DNA of 10,775 nucleotides from Vulcanimicrobiota bacterium (GTDB lineage Bacteria > Vulcanimicrobiota > Vulcanimicrobiia > Vulcanimicrobiales > Vulcanimicrobiaceae), in the NCBI GenBank assembly GCA_019233415.1, contig JAFAMK010000098.1, forward strand, positions 1 to 10,775. Reading direction: 5' to 3'. Position numbers and translations under genes: made by a program. Below the pieces are notes generated by a model. That model saw nothing but the letters and a program-made list of their open reading frames with translations, had not been told where the DNA came from and did no database searches. Of the stretch, positions 1 to 6,233 are shown piece after piece (the stretch's first letter is position 1; every line of letters starts with the position of its first letter).

Positions 1-213
1 ACCGATCTGCACCTGGTTCTTCTCGTCGACGAGCACGACGATCTGGGACGGATGGACCTTGATTCTGTTCTTGGCGTCGGGGAGCTTCGGCTCTTTGACG
101 ACCGAGGCGAGAATGATGAAGATGATGAGCAGGACCAACAGCACGTCGGTGAACGGCGTGATGTTGATCGTCGACATCACCTCTTCTTCGCCTTGTCCGG
201 TGGAGACGGCCAC
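1..213 (-). CDS. exbD: ExbD/TolR-family proton-channel subunit, second copy (partial, 3' end off window)
   Basis: This is the N-terminal 71 codons of a second ExbD/TolR protein; the rest lies beyond the left edge. ExbD/TolR proteins are single-span inner-membrane subunits that work with an ExbB/TolQ pentamer to turn proton-motive force into motion of TonB- or TolA-type partners. The GTG start at 213 lies 21 bases after the upstream exbD stop, with AGAAGGA ten bases before it. The family hallmark INITPFTDVLLVLLIIF spans about residues 16-32. D23 sits at the start of the membrane helix and matches the proton-carrying Asp of ExbD/TolR. The periplasmic part begins at about residue 40. It differs from the first copy in having a shorter, basic linker, so it is a paralogue and not a recent duplicate. 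An ATG at 177 is a later alternative start but would trim the cytoplasmic tail. Confidence 0.88.
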   Translation of the reverse strand, partial: MAVSTGQGEEEVMSTINITPFTDVLLVLLIIFIILASVVKEPKLPDAKNRIKVHPSQIVVLVDEKNQVQIG

Positions 214-234
214 GAAACGAGGTTCCTTCTCTCT

Positions 235-648
235 CTACGAAGTGACGAAGCCGACGTCTTCGAGTCCCGCGATCTTCGCGGCGTCCAGAATGCGGATGAT
301 CGTGCCGTACGGCGCCTTGACGTCCGCGGTGAGCGAGACGTGCTTGTTGCCTTTGCGGTTCCGGACGTCTTGCATATCCGCGTAGATGTGCTTGTCGTCG
401 GAGCGCCTGCCGTCCACGAAGATCGTTCCGGTCTCGTTGACGAGGACCTCGATGCTGTCAGTCTTCTTCTGCTGCTGGACCGGCGTGTTGTCGTTCTTGT
501 CCGGCAGCTGTTTCTCGAAGCCCGGCGGCGCGACGAGCGCCGCGAGGATCATGAAGATGATGAGGAGGACCAACAAGACGTCCGTGAAGGGCGTGATGTT
601 GATCTCGGCCATCACTTCGTCGTCCTGCTGGGCGGAGACCATGCTCAT
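235..648 (-). CDS. exbD: ExbD/TolR-family proton-channel subunit, first copy
   Basis: This 137-residue protein has the usual ExbD/TolR length. It has a short cytoplasmic tail, one transmembrane helix (about 23-42) and a periplasmic domain to the C terminus. The motif INITPFTDVLLVLLIIF is intact, with the proton-pathway Asp at D23. The periplasmic domain shows the family pattern of a beta strand (IEVLVNETGTIFVDG) and a later segment with VSLTADVKAPYGTIIRILD. The ATG at 648 has AAGGG eight bases upstream, which favours it over the in-frame ATG two codons later. The gene begins 30 bases after exbB and is followed after 21 bases by another exbD, so the three are almost certainly co-transcribed. 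An exbB-exbD-exbD order is known from other Gram-negative systems, where the two ExbD proteins can serve different partners. TolR is an alternative name; no tolA, tolB or pal is visible here. Confidence 0.92.
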   Translation of the reverse strand: MSMVSAQQDDEVMAEINITPFTDVLLVLLIIFMILAALVAPPGFEKQLPDKNDNTPVQQQKKTDSIEVLVNETGTIFVDGRRSDDKHIYADMQDVRNRKGNKHVSLTADVKAPYGTIIRILDAAKIAGLEDVGFVTS

Positions 649-678
649 GAGTCGAGCCCTTTGGTCGAGAGGTTCAGG

Positions 679-1356
679 TTACTTCGTCCCGGTGGCCGAC
701 GGCTGGTAGACGTCGGTTGGGATCGCGGCGCCCGTGTTGTGGAAGTGGAGCATCTCGGCGAGCTGGTTGGCCGCGACGATCATCTCCTGGTTGTACGCCT
801 TGATGCGGGTCTTGAAGTAGTTGAAGAAGATGACGGAGACGACGGCGACGAACAGGCCGGCCGCGGTCGTGATCAGCGCCTCCGAGACGCCCGCCGCGAC
901 GACGGCCGGGGTCGAGTTGCCCTTGAGGGCGATGTCCTCGAAGGCGCGGATGATGCCGAGCACCGTACCGAACAGGCCGACGAACGGCGCGATGACCGCG
1001 ATCGTACCGATCACGCCGAGATTGCGCTCGAGCGAGTTGAGGTTCTCCATCAGCGCGATCGAGAGCGCGTCGGTGATGTCCGCGCGGTTCTTCTCGCCGC
1101 GCTGGAGGCCGAACTCGAGGATCTTCGGCAGCATTCCCTTGTTCTGGCGGCAGATCTTGATCGCACCCGGCAGATCGTCGGCCGCGATGCGCTGGCCGAT
1201 GGTACGCAGCAAGCCCTTCGAGTCGGAGTGCTGGCTCGCGAAGAAGAGCAGTCGCTCGATCACGATGGCGACCGCGATGATCGACAGCACGAGCAGCGCC
1301 CACATCGCGGGGCCACCCTTGACGATCGTTCCGAAAAATCCGCTGAAGAATTCCAC
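679..1356 (-). CDS. exbB: ExbB/TolQ/MotA-family proton-channel protein
   Basis: This 225-residue polytopic inner-membrane protein forms the pentameric proton channel around ExbD. Three transmembrane segments are visible: about residues 17-38 (MWALLVLSIIAVAIVIERLL), 113-137 (LGVIGTIAVIAPFVGLFGTV) and 155-180 (EALITTAAGLFVAVVSVIFF). The family signature of TM2-TM3, APFVGLFGTVLGIIRAF followed by ISEAL-type GVSEALITTAAGL, is clear and keeps the conserved Thr residues. The cytoplasmic loop between TM1 and TM2 has the expected length. The GTG at 1356 is the only canonical in-frame start that keeps TM1; its best Shine-Dalgarno (CGGAGG) lies 14 bases upstream, which is unusually far. The gene follows the TonB_C-TPR gene by 141 bases that contain an 11-bp inverted repeat, and precedes exbD by 30 bases. 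TolQ is the main alternative name. Confidence 0.93.
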   Translation of the reverse strand: MEFFSGFFGTIVKGGPAMWALLVLSIIAVAIVIERLLFFASQHSDSKGLLRTIGQRIAADDLPGAIKICRQNKGMLPKILEFGLQRGEKNRADITDALSIALMENLNSLERNLGVIGTIAVIAPFVGLFGTVLGIIRAFEDIALKGNSTPAVVAAGVSEALITTAAGLFVAVVSVIFFNYFKTRIKAYNQEMIVAANQLAEMLHFHNTGAAIPTDVYQPSATGTK

Positions 1357-1436
1357 GAGGTTCGGTAGTGCCTCCGAGTCTGCGAGGGGAGATGAGAGCC
1401 CCGCCGGCGAGAACCGGCCAACCGGGCAATACGAAA

Positions 1437-1489
1437 GACGGCGGGACGACGCTCCCGACGCGGGCCTAGGTGTTGGCGGTCCCGCCGTC
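1437..1489 (-). terminator. 11-bp perfect inverted repeat between the TonB_C-TPR gene and exbB; possible partial terminator or processing hairpin
   Basis: The arms GACGGCGGGAC (1437-1447) and GTCCCGCCGTC (1479-1489) are exact reverse complements around a 31-base loop. The loop itself can form a small CCCG-ACG-CGGG hairpin (1454-1464). On the minus-strand transcript the stem is followed by CTTTCGTATT, a weak uridine tract, so intrinsic termination would be leaky. The position, just after the upstream stop and before exbB, would suit adjustment of exbBD levels relative to the upstream gene. That role is inference. Confidence 0.45.
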
Positions 1490-1497
1490 CATTCCTA

Positions 1498-2787
1498 CTA
1501 CTTCTGTCCGAGCTTCTTGAGCGCCGCGTCGATGTCCGCGCTCAATGACGCGTCCGACCCTGAACCCGCCTTGGCCTTCTGAAGAAAGGCGATCGCGCCT
1601 TTGCTGTCGCTCTGGTTCGCGAGCGCGATTCCCGCGACGTAGTTCGCGCGCGCATCGCTGGAATCGATTGCGAGCGCCTTGTCGGCCTCCGCTTTGACGG
1701 CCTTCCAGTCGGGCTTCGCTCCCTGCGCGAGGACGTTCGCCGCCTGGACGTACGAGCTGACGGCGCGGGACGGAACGGCCTTCGCCGCAGCCTCGAGCTG
1801 AGTGACCGCCTGGGCCGGGTTCCCTGCCTTCATCGCGGCGACGGCCTGCTGGTTGTAGTAGGCGTACACCGCGTCGTCGACGTGGGTGTTGGAGGGGTCG
1901 CGCTGCTTGAGGTCGGCCGCGAGCGCAGCCCCCTTGTCGGCCTGACCGCCGAACATGTACGACGTCACCAGCGAGCCGTCGATCGCGTTCATCGTCGCGG
2001 GGTCCGCGTGGCCGGCCGTCGCGAGCGCCTTGGCCTTCTCGAGGTCGGCGATGGCCTGCGGGTACTGCTGGGCGTTGGCGTACGCCGTGCCGCGAATGAA
2101 CAGCGTGTTGACGTTCTGCTGGAGCGCGATGCCCTTGGTGGCAAGCGCGATCGCCTGCTCGTTGTTCTTCGCCTTCAGCTGATCGACCGCGGCGTCGGCG
2201 TACGCCTTCGCAGCGACGCCCTTGAAGCGGTCCGGGATCGTGCCGGCGGCGTCGAACGCCGCGCTCGCACCGGCGGAGTCGCCCAGGTATCCGTCGGCGA
2301 CGCCGAGCAGCGCGCTCGCGTCCTTGTCGCCCGCGTGCGTGCTCAGGTACGACGTCAGGATCGTCTTGGCGTCGGCGTACTTGCCGGCGCGGATCAACGC
2401 GTTGGCCCGTTTGACGTCGTTGCTCGTCGAGCCGGTGTCGACCACCGACGAGCCGCTGAACTTCAACACCATCGTGTAGTACGCGTCGATCGGCTTGCCG
2501 TCGCGCAGGCCGGGCTTGTAGGTCGAGGTCTTCGCGATCTCGCTCGCGGCCTGGTTGTCACCGGGGTTCGTCGATTTGGCGACCTGCACGGTCCCGACGG
2601 CGCCGGTTTTCGTGACGAACACCTTGACCGTAACCGCGCCGGCCGGCTCGGGAGCGCTCGACACCCCCTGCTTGAGGACCTTCGGTGGCGTGTAGTAGGT
2701 GGACGTCTGCGCGACGGCGAGACTCGGCGCGACGACGGTCGCGCCGACCGCGAGCGCGGCGAGCAGACGGGGGGTGCGTTCGGCCAT
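1498..2787 (-). CDS. Secreted protein with an N-terminal TonB_C-like domain and C-terminal TPR repeats
   Basis: This 429-residue protein has a clear signal peptide: basic start, hydrophobic core at about residues 8-25, and AVA-Q cleavage after residue 26. Residues about 51-111 look like a TonB C-terminal domain: beta strands AVTVKVFVTKTGAVGTVQVA, an Ala-rich helix, then the YKPGLRDGKPIDAYYTMVLKF pattern (Pro, Gly-x-Pro, final Phe). From about residue 125 to the end there are degenerate TPR helix pairs, such as ALIRAGKYADAKTILTSYL and YANAQQYPQAIADLEKAKAL. True TonB has a membrane anchor, a Pro-rich spacer and this domain at the C terminus; here the domain comes first and the spacer is missing. 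The start is the ATG at 2787 with GAGG four bases upstream; an upstream in-frame extension adds sequence unlike the family. It lies directly upstream of exbB-exbD-exbD, which suggests it is a periplasmic partner of that complex, though this is inference. Confidence 0.85.
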   Translation of the reverse strand: MAERTPRLLAALAVGATVVAPSLAVAQTSTYYTPPKVLKQGVSSAPEPAGAVTVKVFVTKTGAVGTVQVAKSTNPGDNQAASEIAKTSTYKPGLRDGKPIDAYYTMVLKFSGSSVVDTGSTSNDVKRANALIRAGKYADAKTILTSYLSTHAGDKDASALLGVADGYLGDSAGASAAFDAAGTIPDRFKGVAAKAYADAAVDQLKAKNNEQAIALATKGIALQQNVNTLFIRGTAYANAQQYPQAIADLEKAKALATAGHADPATMNAIDGSLVTSYMFGGQADKGAALAADLKQRDPSNTHVDDAVYAYYNQQAVAAMKAGNPAQAVTQLEAAAKAVPSRAVSSYVQAANVLAQGAKPDWKAVKAEADKALAIDSSDARANYVAGIALANQSDSKGAIAFLQKAKAGSGSDASLSADIDAALKKLGQK

Positions 2788-2937
2788 GGTACCTCGTGTG
2801 ACGGGCGGATCGCCGGATACGAAGATTAACGAGTGCGGCACGCCGGGGGGTTCCTGGGTTCGGGCGACCGGGCGCGATTGTCTCGCACACGCCCCGTCAC
2901 CTGCCCGGAACGAGCGCACCGGCTGCCGTCCCTGCCG

Positions 2938-3303
2938 TCAGCGACCGGCGAGATCGGGACGGAGCACCCTGGCACCCTCGAGGTAGACGTGCTGGATCTC
3001 GTCCTGACCCAGGTCGGTGTTGACGTGGATCAGCACGCGGATGCAGCGCTCCAGACGTCCCGGTACCCCGATTTCCGTGAAGTTCAACAGGGGGACGAGC
3101 GTCCAGCCCATCCGCCGCGCCGCCGCGGCCGGGAACTCCGAGACCAGGTCCGGCGTGACGGTGAACAGCGCCGAGGCGACGTCCTCGGGCGCGAACGGGT
3201 TCTTCTCGGAGATCTCCCGCAAGAGCCGCTCGGTCGCGTCCAGGATCAGCGTCGGCTCGTCCCGCGCGACCGTGATCGCACCGCGGATACCCCTGACGAG
3301 CAT
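2938..3303 (-). CDS. aroH: Monofunctional chorismate mutase, AroH class
   Basis: This enzyme converts chorismate to prephenate, the branch step toward phenylalanine and tyrosine, as a small trimeric cytoplasmic protein. The 121 residues resemble the Bacillus subtilis AroH type along their whole length: RGIRGAITV at the N terminus, a TPDL..EFPA segment, CIRVLIHVNTD and HVYLEGARVLRPDL at the end. Counting from the ATG, R7, E77, R89, Y107 and R115 correspond to the known active-site Arg, Glu, Arg, Tyr and C-terminal Arg of that family. The family's active-site Cys near position 75 is Asn here. The ATG at 3303 shares one base with the rluB stop (TGATG), so translation is probably coupled. A GTG at 3306 is an equally placed alternative with GAGG seven bases upstream. 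A lone chorismate mutase beside an rRNA modification gene is probably a matter of genome packing. Confidence 0.93.
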   Translation of the reverse strand: MLVRGIRGAITVARDEPTLILDATERLLREISEKNPFAPEDVASALFTVTPDLVSEFPAAAARRMGWTLVPLLNFTEIGVPGRLERCIRVLIHVNTDLGQDEIQHVYLEGARVLRPDLAGR

Positions 3304-4046
3304 CACGCGTCCGCCTCGGCCTTCGCGTCGGTGACGATGCGGTGCAGCGCGGCGACTTCGCGCGCGGTGGCGGGGCGGACGGCGCCCGGCGCCAGCTCGC
3401 CGAGCGCGATCGGGCCGAAGCGCAGGCGGGCCAGGGCGACGACAGGATGGTCCACGACCTCGAACATGCGCCGCACCTGGCGGTTGCGGCCTTCGTGGAT
3501 CGTGATGTCGACCAGCGAGACGTCGCGGCGGACCGCGACGACGCGCAGCTGCGCCGGCGCGGCGCGGCCTTCGTCGAGCCGCACGCCGCGCATGATCGCC
3601 TCGATCGCCTCCGGCGCGAGCCGGCCGCGCACCGTCGCGCGGTACATCTTCTCGACGCCGAAGCGGGGATGGGTCAGCACGTTCGCCGTCTCGCCGTCGT
3701 CGGTCAGCAGCAGCACGCCGCTCGTGTCGTAGTCGAGCCGGCCGACGGGAACGACGCGCGCGGTGACGCCGGCGCGGCGCACGACGTCGGCGACGGTGCG
3801 CCGTCCCTCCGGATCGCGCATCGTCGTCATCACGCCGACCGGCTTGTGCAGCACGACGTACGTGTGCACCGCCGCCGGGCGCACGACGCGCCCGTCGACC
3901 TCGACCTGCGCGTCGTCCTCGACGCTGGTCCCCAGCTCGCGCACGGTGCGGCCGCCGACCCGCACGCGGCCGGCGACGATCAGTTCCTCCGCGCGGCGGC
4001 GCGACGCGACGCCGGCGGCGGCCAGATACTTCTGCAGTCTCAGGAT
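3303..4046 (-). CDS. rluB: 23S rRNA pseudouridine synthase, RluB/RsuA family, apparent ATC start
   Basis: This enzyme isomerises a specific uridine to pseudouridine in ribosomal RNA; RluB-type members act on helix 89-90 region uridines of 23S rRNA. The protein has an N-terminal S4 RNA-binding domain (RLQKYLAAAGVASRRRAEEL, residues about 3-50) followed by the catalytic domain. The signature GRLDYDTSGVLLLTDDG holds the catalytic Asp (about D105). KPVGVMTT, EKMYRATVRG and EGRNRQVRRMF are further family motifs. No ATG, GTG or TTG lies in frame near the domain start. The ATC at 4046 has GGGAG six bases upstream and gives M-L-R-L-Q-K, which aligns with the M-x-R-L-Q-K beginning usual for the family; the next codon, CTG (4043), is the alternative. 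A canonical start at 4178 would lie 113 bases inside rho and adds unrelated sequence. It starts 19 bases after rho and overlaps aroH by one base. Confidence 0.9.
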   Translation of the reverse strand: MLRLQKYLAAAGVASRRRAEELIVAGRVRVGGRTVRELGTSVEDDAQVEVDGRVVRPAAVHTYVVLHKPVGVMTTMRDPEGRRTVADVVRRAGVTARVVPVGRLDYDTSGVLLLTDDGETANVLTHPRFGVEKMYRATVRGRLAPEAIEAIMRGVRLDEGRAAPAQLRVVAVRRDVSLVDITIHEGRNRQVRRMFEVVDHPVVALARLRFGPIALGELAPGAVRPATAREVAALHRIVTDAKAEADA

Positions 4047-4065
4047 CGTGCGCTCCCGGGCGCGG

Positions 4066-5463
4066 TCAGACTTTCTTGAGGTCGAACTTCGTGACGAACT
4101 CGTCGTTCGTCTCGGTGCGCGCGAGCGCGGCGTAGATCCGCTCCGACGCTTCGACCGTCGAGACGCCCGCCAGCGCACGCCGCAGGTCGGAGACCTTGTG
4201 CAGCGCGATCTCGCTGAGCAGCTGCTCCTCGTAGAAGTTGCCGCTGCGGATCAGGTCGACTGGCGGGTACGCGCGCGCCTCGGCCAATTCGCGCGCGAGC
4301 ACCAGCTCGGCGTTCGAGGCCGGCGCGAACTCGTCGGCGATCAGTGCGTCGAATGCCGACGTGCCGGCGCTCACCGTCGCGAGCACGGTCAGCGAGCCGC
4401 CGCCCTCGACCGCGCGCGCCGCGCCGAACAGGCGCTTCGGGCGCTGCAGCGTCGCCGCGTCGAGCTGCGCGAGGTTGCCCTTGTGGTGCGTGACCGCCGC
4501 GTACGCGCGCACGAGCCGCGTGAACGAGCCGACGAGGACGACCGCGTCGCGGCCGAGTTCCGCGAGCCGCTTGGCGCGTTCGAAGACCAGCTCCGCGGTC
4601 GTGACGTGGTTGTCGGGATGCTCCTCGAACGTCGTCGCGACGACCTCGACGTCGAGCGTGCGCTGCAGGTGCGTCGCCGCTTCAGGGCGCTCGTCGACGA
4701 GCAGCACGATCACGTGCGCGTCGGGATGGTTCGACTCGATCGCCCGCGCGATGCGCACCAGCAGCGCGGCGTCGTTGGTGCGCGGCGGCACGCTCACCAG
4801 CGCGCGCTGACCCTTGCCGAGCGGCGCGAACAGGTCGATCGCGCGCGCCGTCAGGTCGCCGCGCGTCTCGAGGACGAAGCGCGCCGTCGGCGGCTCGGCG
4901 CCGAGGTCCTCGAAGATGCGCCGGTTAGCGATCGCCTCGGGCGTGTAGCCGTTGATCGTCTCGACCTTGACGATCCCGTAGTACTTCTCGTTCTCTTTCG
5001 GCTTGCGCACCTGGCCGGCGACGAGGTCGCCGCGGCGCAGCTCGAAGCGCCGAATCTGCGACTGCGAGATGTAGATGTCGTCGGCGCCGACGAGGTAGCC
5101 CTCGCGGCGCAGAAAGCCATACCCCTCCGGCAGGACGTCGAGGACCCCGTTCGCCTTCTCGAGCCCGCTGCGCGCCGCTTGGACGTCGAGGATCTGCGCG
5201 ACCAGGTCGTCCTTCTTGATTTTGGTCGGGTTCTCGATCTCGAACGTCTTGGCGAGCTCGTTCAGCTCGGCTTTGCTCATCTCACCAAGCTGCTCGGCGG
5301 AGAGCAGCGGCGGGCCGACCGGCTGCGGGAACTCGGGCTGGGTGAAGACGTCGTGCGCCTGCGCCGGGCCGCCTTCAAAACGCTGGCGGTTGCGCCGCGA
5401 GCGGCGGCGACGGTTTCCGCCTTCCGGCTTACCGTTGTGCTGGGGTCGATTGTCGAACTGCAG
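4066..5463 (-). CDS. rho: Rho-family protein with degenerate ATPase site (pseudo-Rho), apparent CTG start
   Basis: Rho is a hexameric RNA translocase that ends transcription. Using the CTG at 5463 as start, this 465-residue homologue has a basic Arg-rich tail (residues 17-28), a Rho_N helical domain (about 54-96), a cold-shock-like RNA-binding domain (about 105-172, with GYGFLRR and DDIYISQSQIRRF) and a full RecA-like domain. The ATPase site is altered. Against E. coli Rho QRGLIVAPPKAGKTMLL, this protein reads QRALVSVPPRTNDAALL, so the P-loop Gly-Lys-Thr is N230-D231-A232. Walker B LLDS is LVGS (G312 replaces Asp). The Q-loop Gly-Gly is gone and the R-loop EEFKGTGN is DEFAPASN. DERPE, RPKR.FGAAR, GGSLT and the arginine-finger region (AEAR) remain. 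The reading frame is intact, so this is not a frameshift. CTG 5463 has AGGGAG eight bases upstream; the only longer canonical start (GTG 5631) lies within or upstream of the probable promoter. ATP hydrolysis loss is inferred. Confidence 0.9.
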   Translation of the reverse strand: MQFDNRPQHNGKPEGGNRRRRSRRNRQRFEGGPAQAHDVFTQPEFPQPVGPPLLSAEQLGEMSKAELNELAKTFEIENPTKIKKDDLVAQILDVQAARSGLEKANGVLDVLPEGYGFLRREGYLVGADDIYISQSQIRRFELRRGDLVAGQVRKPKENEKYYGIVKVETINGYTPEAIANRRIFEDLGAEPPTARFVLETRGDLTARAIDLFAPLGKGQRALVSVPPRTNDAALLVRIARAIESNHPDAHVIVLLVDERPEAATHLQRTLDVEVVATTFEEHPDNHVTTAELVFERAKRLAELGRDAVVLVGSFTRLVRAYAAVTHHKGNLAQLDAATLQRPKRLFGAARAVEGGGSLTVLATVSAGTSAFDALIADEFAPASNAELVLARELAEARAYPPVDLIRSGNFYEEQLLSEIALHKVSDLRRALAGVSTVEASERIYAALARTETNDEFVTKFDLKKV

Positions 5464-5590
5464 CGGAGTTGCTCCCTCGGGGAGACGGGCGACGTGTGCG
5501 ACGGGGCCTTCCCGGCGAGGCTGCCGGGGCCGCTCGTCGGCGCACGGCGCCGAGGAACGAGAACATCGCGGCGATACGGGACCGCGCGAC
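5464..5590 (-). promoter_or_regulatory. Structured rho leader with three hairpins, the last covering the ribosome binding site
   Basis: Between the likely transcription start and rho lie three perfect hairpins. The first is TCGGCGC-CGT-GCGCCGA (5537-5553). The second is CCCGGC-AGCCTC-GCCGGG (5511-5528). The third is CTCCC-CGA-GGGAG (5472-5484), whose 3' arm is the Shine-Dalgarno of the CTG start. Folding the third hairpin would hide the ribosome binding site. Rho is known to control its own expression through its leader in E. coli; whether that applies here is inference. Confidence 0.5.
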
Positions 5591-5596
5591 GCACGC

Positions 5597-5626
5597 AGTC
5601 TAACACACCGCGGTTCATGGCGACAA
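5597..5626 (-). promoter_or_regulatory. Putative sigma70-type promoter for rho
   Basis: TTGTCG (5626-5621) and TAGACT (5602-5597) are separated by 18 bases, and TGT directly before the -10 gives an extended -10 element. Each hexamer matches consensus at four of six bases. The -35 lies inside the last codons of the DNA glycosylase gene, so rho could be transcribed independently of it. Confidence 0.5.
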
Positions 5627-6199
5627 GGCACGCGGTCCGCTGACGCTCCGGTTGCCGCGCGCGTAGAACCGCCACGGCTCGTGGGCGGCCTTGGTGATCC
5701 CGATCCGCGTGCTGATCCCGACCGGCAGCTCCGTGCCGTCGCCGGCGAGCCAGAGCACCGGATCGGTCGTCAGGTCGGCGCCGTCGAACGCCGGCCCGAT
5801 CCCGAATGCGCGGCAGAGGTTACCCGGGCCGCGCGCGAGGTCCCAGTCCTTGACCTCGGGCCGCCCGCGCAGTGCGCGCATCCGCTCCATCCCGCGCACC
5901 GGCTCGCAGGCGCGCACCAGCGCTGCGGCGCCGACCCCGTCGGGCTCGGAGGTCACGTTCAGGCACCAGTTCGCGCCGTAGATGAAGTACACGTAGGCGT
6001 GCAGCGGCGGGCCGAACATCGCGCCGTTGCGCGGCGTGCGGCCGCGGAACGCATGCGAGGCCGGGTCGTGCGGGAAGTAGGCCTCGGTCTCGACGATCCG
6101 CCCGACCAGCAACTCGTCGCCGTCGGCGCGCACGAGCAGCTTGCCGATCAGGGCTGACGCGAGCGCGAGCGTGTCGTGCGGCAGATCGTCGCGGGTGAG
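5615..6199 (-). CDS. 3-methyladenine DNA glycosylase (AAG/MPG family), start codon unresolved
   Basis: This is a monofunctional base-excision glycosylase that removes alkylated purines such as 3-methyladenine from DNA. Family motifs are clear over the roughly 194-residue core: ALIGKLL, then GRIVETEAYFPHDPASHAFRG with the catalytic Glu of ETEAY, then RNGAMFG, AYVYFIYGANWCLNV, GPGNLCRAFGI, and RIGITKAAHEPWRFY near the end. Homology begins at about the RLTRDDLPHDTLALA segment. No ATG, GTG or TTG is in frame there; the first (GTG at 6133) would remove a helix the family keeps. I placed the boundary at the CTC codon where similarity starts. A repeat-like element lies just upstream (6203-6228). The frame stays open back through the RNase H-like gene, so fusion by frameshift is another possibility. 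It is the second gene behind the LexA-box promoter, which fits an alkylation-damage role. Confidence 0.88.
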   Translation of the reverse strand, partial: LTRDDLPHDTLALASALIGKLLVRADGDELLVGRIVETEAYFPHDPASHAFRGRTPRNGAMFGPPLHAYVYFIYGANWCLNVTSEPDGVGAAALVRACEPVRGMERMRALRGRPEVKDWDLARGPGNLCRAFGIGPAFDGADLTTDPVLWLAGDGTELPVGISTRIGITKAAHEPWRFYARGNRSVSGPRALSP

Positions 6200-6202
6200 G
6201 CG

Positions 6203-6228
6203 TCCTTCGACAAGCTCAGCATGACGGG
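6203..6228. repeat. Dispersed repeat-like element (CTTCGACAAGCTCAGCATGA core)
   Basis: The plus-strand core CTTCGACAAGCTCAGCATGA, flanked by TC and CGGG, resembles a short element that I recall from intergenic positions in many unrelated GC-rich bacterial genomes, usually as CTTCGACAAGCTCAGGATGA. Here it lies between the RNase H-like stop and the first residues of the glycosylase domain. It has no stop in the glycosylase frame. Only one copy occurs in this window, so its repeat status rests on memory of other genomes and not on this sequence. Confidence 0.5.
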
Positions 6229-6233
6229 AAGGG

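Noticed and set aside
4069..4178. Canonical start for rluB at 4178
   Set aside because: It would place over 100 bases inside rho and add about 44 Arg/Ser-rich residues that match no pseudouridine synthase.
5429..5566. Small minus-strand ORF (ATG at 5566, 45 codons) overlapping the rho start, as a leader peptide
   Set aside because: No ribosome binding site precedes the ATG and the peptide has no feature of a regulatory leader. The hairpins explain the region better.
3763..5643. Very long plus-strand open frame opposite rho and rluB
   Set aside because: It is an antisense shadow produced by GC-rich codon use. Its translation is Arg/Asp/Val-rich low complexity without any family motif, while the minus strand encodes clear Rho and RluB proteins.
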